From contig JAGVKG010000029.1 of NCBI GenBank assembly GCA_020050685.1, positions 1 to 64,000 on the forward strand: a DNA stretch of 64,000 nt, given 5' to 3'. The notes below the pieces were generated by a model. That model did not search any database. It worked only from the letters and a program-made list of their open reading frames with translations, and was not told where the DNA came from. This DNA is from Candidatus Obscuribacterales bacterium (GTDB taxonomy: Bacteria; Cyanobacteriota; Vampirovibrionia; Obscuribacterales; Obscuribacteraceae). The position numbers and the translations under genes were made by a program. Positions 60,094 to 64,000 of this stretch are shown here, piece after piece; within the stretch, counting starts at the first letter, position 1, and every line of letters begins with the position of its first letter.

Positions 60094-60348
60094 CTATACC
60101 GCTTCTAAAACGGAAATCAATTTGCGTCCGCGCTGCATCTGGAATGTGACGATGCCATCGGCCACAGCATAAAGAGTGTCATCACTGCCGCGTTGCACAT
60201 TCTTGCCTGGGTGAATTTTGGTTCCACGTTGACGAACCAAAATGTTGCCTGCTAAGGCCATTTCACCACCATACTTTTTGACGCCCAATCTTTTGGCATT
60301 ACTGTCGCGTCCGTTGCGGGTTGAGCCTCCGCCTTTTTTATGTGCCAT
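60094..60348 (-). CDS. rpmA: 50S ribosomal protein L27
   Basis: 84 residues beginning [20 protein letters not shown], the invariant L27 N-terminus that reaches the peptidyl-transferase centre, then GVKKYGGE and [14 protein letters not shown]. There is no N-terminal extension of the Firmicutes type that needs processing. It follows rplU by 48 bases, the standard gene order. Confidence 0.97.
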   Translation of the reverse strand: MAHKKGGGSTRNGRDSNAKRLGVKKYGGEMALAGNILVRQRGTKIHPGKNVQRGSDDTLYAVADGIVTFQMQRGRKLISVLEAV

Positions 60349-60396
60349 TGACTGCCTTTAACCTCTTTATATACGCTTCTTCAAAATTGATTTTAC

Positions 60397-60747
60397 TTAG
60401 TTTCTTTCGCCCTTGGCTTCGGCCAAAACCTTGTCGTTAATAGCAATAGAGCTAATCAATACTCTGGTATAGCCTTGTCTGTGACCTTGTTTCTTGCGCG
60501 TTCCTTTCTTAGGACGTTGCTTATAAACAATAATTTTGCTGGCTCTGCCGTGGGACAGAACTTTGCCGGTGACCTTGGCGCCTTCAAGAAATGGCTTGCC
60601 AATTTGGGATTCGCCACCATCGACGATCATCAGAACACGATCGAAGACATATGAATCGCCCGGTTCACTAGCAATCAAATCGATATCTACGAAGCGTCCA
60701 GCCTCTAGCTGAATCTGTCTTCCACTTGTTTCTACAATCGCGTACAT
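60397..60747 (-). CDS. rplU: 50S ribosomal protein L21
   Basis: 116 residues from ATG 60747 (MYAIVETSGRQIQLEAGRFV), with GGAG about 7 bases upstream; the longer TTG-start frame to 60759 is rejected. The basic loop KQRPKKGTRKKQGHRQGYTR binds 23S rRNA. The promoter candidate on the minus strand is TTGACC at about 60823 with TAGTAT 18 bases further. Confidence 0.97.
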   Translation of the reverse strand: MYAIVETSGRQIQLEAGRFVDIDLIASEPGDSYVFDRVLMIVDGGESQIGKPFLEGAKVTGKVLSHGRASKIIVYKQRPKKGTRKKQGHRQGYTRVLISSIAINDKVLAEAKGERN

Positions 60748-60904
60748 GTCTGTCTCCAACTAAATTTCATTTGAAACTTTCTAGCCGAAGGGACATACTA
60801 CCAAAATATATATAAGCCGGTCAAATGATGACACGAGCAATGCCTGCCAAAATGGGCATTATAACTAACATTTAAGGTAGCCAATAATCAGATTGGAGAG
60901 AGCC

Positions 60905-61087
60905 ATGGCCGAAGCCACTCAAGACTCAGAACTAGGTAGAAGTAAGCAAGCTGTTTCGCCGCGCGAGCACCTTTTGCATCTATTGAGTATTGGTTGGGAT
61001 CCGTCGAGTCCTTTGATTCAAAAATACGTCAAAGACAATGGACTTGAGCGCGTTCTAGATGAATTCAAGCGCCAAGCGGATACTTAA
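60905..61087 (+). CDS. Small conserved-looking protein of unknown function
   Basis: 60 residues from ATG 60905, with GGAG 6 bases upstream; the TTG start at 60893 overlaps the ribosome-binding site. The sequence is soluble and helical (SPREHLLHLLSIGWDPSSPL, IQKYVKDNGLERVLDEFK). It diverges from rplU-rpmA and precedes the peroxiredoxin locus. No family recognised. Confidence 0.55.
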   Translation: MAEATQDSELGRSKQAVSPREHLLHLLSIGWDPSSPLIQKYVKDNGLERVLDEFKRQADT

Positions 61088-61206
61088 ATTTGTACTAATT
61101 GTTTCAAATAAGAAATGTGGAGATTCCATTAAAGCCTGAGAAATCGGGCCTTTAAAGGACTAATATCAACTTTTAGTTCCTCCCTCATTTACGGAGTTCG
61201 TAAGAT

Positions 61207-61745
61207 ATGTTGCAAGTTGGAAAAAAGGCTCCTGAATTCGATATGCCGTCGACCAAGGACATCAAGACATTGAAAGACAATGTCAAATTGTCTGATTCAA
61301 AGGCAAATGGCTGATTCTATTTTTCTATCCATTAGATTTCACATTCGTATGCCCGACTGAAATCAAGGCATTCAGCGACAAGATTGATCAAATCAAGAAA
61401 GTCGGCGCTGAAGTTTTGGCCGTGTCCACAGATTCCGTCTACAGTCACCGCGCCTGGATCAACACACCAGAAGACAAAAATGGACTTGGTTCAATCAAGT
61501 ACATTTTGGCTTCCGACATCACCAAAGATGTCAGCCGTGATTACGGTGTATTGATTGAAGAAAAGGGCATTGCCCTCCGTGGTTTGTTCATCATCGATCC
61601 AGATGGTGTTTTGCAATACCAAGTCGTTCATGCTCTCAACATTGGCCGTTCAGTGGAAGAAACACTGCGCGTCCTCGAAGCATTGAAGACCGGTGGTCTT
61701 TGCCAAGCCGAATGGCACCCAGGTCAAAAGACCCTGCAAGTTTAA
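61207..61745 (+). pseudogene. Typical 2-Cys peroxiredoxin (AhpC/Prx1 type) with a single-base frameshift
   Basis: ATG 61207 (GGAG 10 bases upstream) reads MLQVGKKAPEFDMPSTKDIK and on to LSD, then leaves the frame and stops at TGA 61312-61314. One base earlier in phase, the sequence continues KGKWLILFFYPLDFTFVCPT (peroxidatic Cys) and on through DPDGVLQYQVVHALNIGRS to GGLCQAEWHPGQKTL (resolving Cys). Restoring one T within 61294-61298 gives SDFKGKW and an uninterrupted ~179-residue enzyme. Both catalytic cysteines are kept in the downstream frame. Either the gene is broken here or the read has a deletion error. Confidence 0.85.
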
Positions 61746-61760
61746 GCTTGCGCAAAAATT

Positions 61761-61778
61761 AGCAGCTTAATTGCTGCT
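61761..61778 (+). other. Short hairpin after the peroxiredoxin gene
   Basis: AGCAGC-TTAATT-GCTGCT, a perfect 6-bp stem 16 bases downstream of the peroxiredoxin stop. It is weak alone but may act with the stronger terminator 14 bases further. Confidence 0.5.
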
Positions 61779-61791
61779 TTGTGAATCAAGG

Positions 61792-61853
61792 CCCGCCCAG
61801 AATCCTATAAAAAAGGGCAACCTAATAGGACAGATGGGCGGGTTTTATTTTTT
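61792..61853 (+). terminator. Intrinsic terminator or attenuator before the thioredoxin-fold gene
   Basis: CCCGCCC (61792-61798) pairs with GGGCGGG (61836-61842), and inside it TCCTAT (61803-61808) pairs with ATAGGA (61825-61830). TTTTATTTTTT (61843-61853) follows at once. Since the next gene's ribosome-binding site begins only ~4 bases after the U tract, the element could also attenuate that gene. Confidence 0.8.
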
Positions 61854-61869
61854 AAAAGGGAGATATTTT

Positions 61870-62340
61870 ATGCCGCTAAGAATGGATAGTCCTATGCCTT
61901 CTCTTGATGGTGGGACAGATTGGTTTAACTCTGATCCAGTATCAACAGAGTCTCTCAAGGGCCATACCGTAGTTGTGCATTTCTGGGCGATTAGTTGCGG
62001 AATCTGCAAAGAATCATTGCCTGATATCACTCGTTGGATTGAACAATACGGACCGAAAGGTTTGAAGGTAATTGCTATTCATATGCCTCGGCAGGAAAGT
62101 GATACCAATGTTGAGAAGGTGAAAGAAGCAATTGACGAGTACGAAGTAAAGCAACCTTGTGTTGTCGACAATTGGCATACAATCACCGATGCTTTTGAAA
62201 ATAAATATGTGCCGGCTTTCTATATCTTCGACAAGGATTTGAAGCTGCGCCACTTCCAAGCTGGCGAAAAGGCAATCAAAATGGTTGAGCCTGTGCTTGA
62301 GCGTCTTTTGGGTGCACAAACAGAAGCAGCACAAACCTAA
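61870..62340 (+). CDS. TlpA/AhpC-like thioredoxin-fold protein, cytoplasmic
   Basis: 156 residues from ATG 61870, with GGGAG 8 bases upstream; the longer frame to 61771 runs through the terminator and is rejected. VVHFWAISCGICKESLPDIT carries the redox CxxC (CGIC, ~40-43). VIAIHMPRQESDTNVEKVKE and KYVPAFYIFDKD (cis-Pro) complete a TlpA/ResA-type fold. No signal peptide, so a cytosolic thiol reductase or peroxidase role is likely, fitting its place after a peroxiredoxin gene. Confidence 0.8.
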   Translation: MPLRMDSPMPSLDGGTDWFNSDPVSTESLKGHTVVVHFWAISCGICKESLPDITRWIEQYGPKGLKVIAIHMPRQESDTNVEKVKEAIDEYEVKQPCVVDNWHTITDAFENKYVPAFYIFDKDLKLRHFQAGEKAIKMVEPVLERLLGAQTEAAQT

Positions 62341-62392
62341 TTGATGCGTCTCGGCGCCGACGCCACCTACTTTCCCCTCTAAAGGTACATAC

Positions 62393-63694
62393 ATGAGCCA
62401 GCCAGTTTTGACCGCCACTAAGTCCGAGCAAGCTTTTGCCAAAGCAGAGAAAGTCATTGCCGGTGGTGTGAACTCACCAGTTAGGGCTTGCAAATCTGTC
62501 GGTGCTACGCCAATTTTTATCGATCGAGCCGATGGTCCTTATTTGCACGATATCGACGGCAAGAGCTATATCGATTACGTTGGTTCGTGGGGACCAATGA
62601 TTCTTGGGCATTCACATCCAAGAGTTTTGGAAGCCCTTGAGCATGCTATCCAGCATGGTACATCATATGGTGCACCAAGTATTGGCGAAGTTGATCTGGC
62701 AGAATTAGTCTGCCGCCTTGTTCCTTCTATGGAAATGGTGCGCATGGTTTGCTCAGGAACCGAAGCTTGTATGTCGGCCATTCGCCTAGCGCGTGCATAT
62801 ACCAAGCGCAAAATGGTAATCAAATTTGATGGTTGCTATCACGGTCATGCAGACTCGTTTTTAGTACGCGCCGGCTCAGGACTTGCCACACTAGGCATTG
62901 CCAGTTCACCTGGTGTGCCGGAAGAAATTAGCAAGCTTACTTTGTCGCTTCCTTATAACGATCTTGAAGCTGTGAAAAAGGCGTTCGAGAAATTCCCGCA
63001 AGAAATCGCTTGCATTATTGTTGAACCAATTGTCGGTAATTCCGGATTGATTCTGCCGAAGGAAGGCTACCTTGCCGGACTAAGAGAGCTTGCCACCAAA
63101 TATGGTGCCTTGCTTATTTTGGATGAAGTGATGACGGGTTTCCGGGTTTCTGCTGGTGGTGCGCAAAAGCTTTATAACATTACGCCCGATCTGACTTGCC
63201 TAGGCAAAATCATTGGTGGTGGTTTGCCGGTTGGTGCTTATGGCGGGCGCAAAGAAATAATGGAAATGATTGCGCCGCTTGGTCCTGTCTATCAAGCCGG
63301 TACCCTTGCCGGTAATCCACTTTCGATGGCGGCAGGATTGGCTCAGCTTAAGAGCCTCTCGCCCTCTGGCACCTATGAGAAATTAGAATTTCTAACCAAA
63401 CGTTTAGCTGATGGGTTAATTGCCTGCCAAAGCAAAACCAAGGTGCCATTCCAAGTCGTTTCAGTCTGCGGCATGATTTCCGTGTTTTTTACCGACAAAC
63501 CAGTAGTCGATCTTGAATCGGCAATGACCTCAAACACCGAGCGCTTCGGTAAATTCTGGCGCAAGATGATTGATTCGGGAACTTATTGGCCGCCTTCGCA
63601 ATTCGAATCGGCGTTCATTTCTTTGGTGCATTCCAACAGGGATATTGACGAGACAATTAGCGCTTTTGAGCAAGCCGTCTCGCAGTTAGATTAA
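62393..63694 (+). CDS. hemL: Glutamate-1-semialdehyde 2,1-aminomutase
   Basis: 433 residues, PLP enzyme making 5-aminolevulinate in the C5 tetrapyrrole pathway. Seen: VIAGGVNSPVRACKSVG, SWGPMILGHSHP, VCSGTEACMSAIRLAR, FDGCYHGHADSFLV, LILDEVMTGFRVS, the PLP Lys in LGKIIGGGLPVGAYGG (~268) and YQAGTLAGNPLSMAAG. All landmarks are typical. Use of this route matches cyanobacterial relatives. Confidence 0.95.
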   Translation: MSQPVLTATKSEQAFAKAEKVIAGGVNSPVRACKSVGATPIFIDRADGPYLHDIDGKSYIDYVGSWGPMILGHSHPRVLEALEHAIQHGTSYGAPSIGEVDLAELVCRLVPSMEMVRMVCSGTEACMSAIRLARAYTKRKMVIKFDGCYHGHADSFLVRAGSGLATLGIASSPGVPEEISKLTLSLPYNDLEAVKKAFEKFPQEIACIIVEPIVGNSGLILPKEGYLAGLRELATKYGALLILDEVMTGFRVSAGGAQKLYNITPDLTCLGKIIGGGLPVGAYGGRKEIMEMIAPLGPVYQAGTLAGNPLSMAAGLAQLKSLSPSGTYEKLEFLTKRLADGLIACQSKTKVPFQVVSVCGMISVFFTDKPVVDLESAMTSNTERFGKFWRKMIDSGTYWPPSQFESAFISLVHSNRDIDETISAFEQAVSQLD

Positions 63695-63794
63695 TCTTCG
63701 CCGGCTCATTTGAGCTTAAATCAATCCTATTCTGGGAACAAATATATTGCTAGGTCGACTAAGCAAGTAGTGGGATACTGGCGGAGTCAAATCT

Positions 63795-64000
63795 ATGTTT
63801 TTGAATGGGAATAAGTATTGGCGTTTAGCCAGCCTGGCAGTGGTCATGTTGGTTTCTTGCTCGCCTGCCTACAGCAAAAAGCAGAAGGAAGAAGCAAAGG
63901 CTCAGTCTGCAGCAACTGCTCCTGTGCCGGAGGCGAAATTAGAGCCGGCAGAATGTCAGCCAACTCCAGAGGGTCAGTCATCTTCCGCAGGTCAGTCAAC
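63795..64000 (+). CDS. Putative lipoprotein, N-terminal part (runs off right edge)
   Basis: ATG 63795 with GGAG 9 bases upstream opens a frame continuing to the window end. The signal (KYWRLASLAVVMLVSCSPAY) has a lipobox-like LVSC, then a Lys/Glu/Ala/Pro-rich, disordered-looking stretch (KKQKEEAKAQSAATAPVPEA). Export by lipoprotein signal peptidase is likely; nothing else can be said from 68 codons. Confidence 0.65.
   Translation, partial: MFLNGNKYWRLASLAVVMLVSCSPAYSKKQKEEAKAQSAATAPVPEAKLEPAECQPTPEGQSSSAGQS

Overview
The window reads as chromosomal DNA of a didermic, respiring, chemoheterotrophic bacterium of moderate GC. My best guess is a non-photosynthetic cyanobacterial relative (Vampirovibrionia/Melainabacteria, Obscuribacter-like). 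The support is inference: outer-membrane and autotransporter-like proteins, meso-DAP-type MurE, a C5-pathway hemL, a TMEM14-family protein, many TPR proteins, a complete succinate dehydrogenase operon and a mitochondrial-type aconitase. No rRNA or tRNA gene was recognised, so the assignment rests on gene content alone.

Layout. 1-1007: start of a filamentous-haemagglutinin-like secreted protein running off the left edge. 1352-3371: two toxin-antitoxin (TA) pairs (MazF-like and HicAB-like) and a small secreted protein interrupted by an in-frame TGA. 3665-7056: aconitase and a secreted TPR-thioredoxin protein. 7211-13400: a symmetrical cassette in which two long disordered proteins with C-terminal LysM-like domains flank two tandem TPR paralogues on the other strand. 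13424-16137: hipBA with three operators, placed between a fragment of the 3' end of an alpha/beta hydrolase gene and the complete hydrolase gene. 16467-20232: TMEM14-like protein and sdhCAB. 20313-22934: accessory stretch with a winged-helix/nucleotidyltransferase pair, a Phd/RelE pair, a VapBC pair, a dehydrogenase fragment and a tandem repeat.

22925-47934 is mostly housekeeping: rhomboid protease, nanE, aldehyde dehydrogenase, EnvC-like peptidase, CCA-adding enzyme family, flippase-like membrane protein, C-terminal processing protease, corrinoid adenosyltransferase, thioesterase, birA, Tat-exported superoxide dismutase, malic enzyme, WecA/TagO, glyA, recO, uppP, a PilZ protein, a Ser/Thr kinase and an MqnA/MqnD-family protein. 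48232-56743 holds a 2366-residue secreted beta-helix protein with a C-terminal FecR domain, followed by an outer-membrane beta-barrel gene. 56942-64000: FAD oxidoreductase, murE, rpmA, rplU, a 2-Cys peroxiredoxin with a one-base frameshift, a thioredoxin-fold protein, hemL and the start of a lipoprotein.

The genes fit an aerobic central metabolism (aconitase, SDH, malic enzyme, SOD, peroxiredoxin), an envelope programme (MurE, UppP, WecA, EnvC-like, LysM, beta-helix adhesin and barrel) and a dense set of five TA loci plus one TA-like locus in the first 22.5 kb. The best candidates for something undescribed are the FecR-tailed beta-helix protein with its neighbouring barrel, the LysM/TPR duplicated cassette, the hipBA insertion that duplicates a neighbouring gene's 3' end, and the winged-helix/nucleotidyltransferase pair with 21-bp phased operator repeats.
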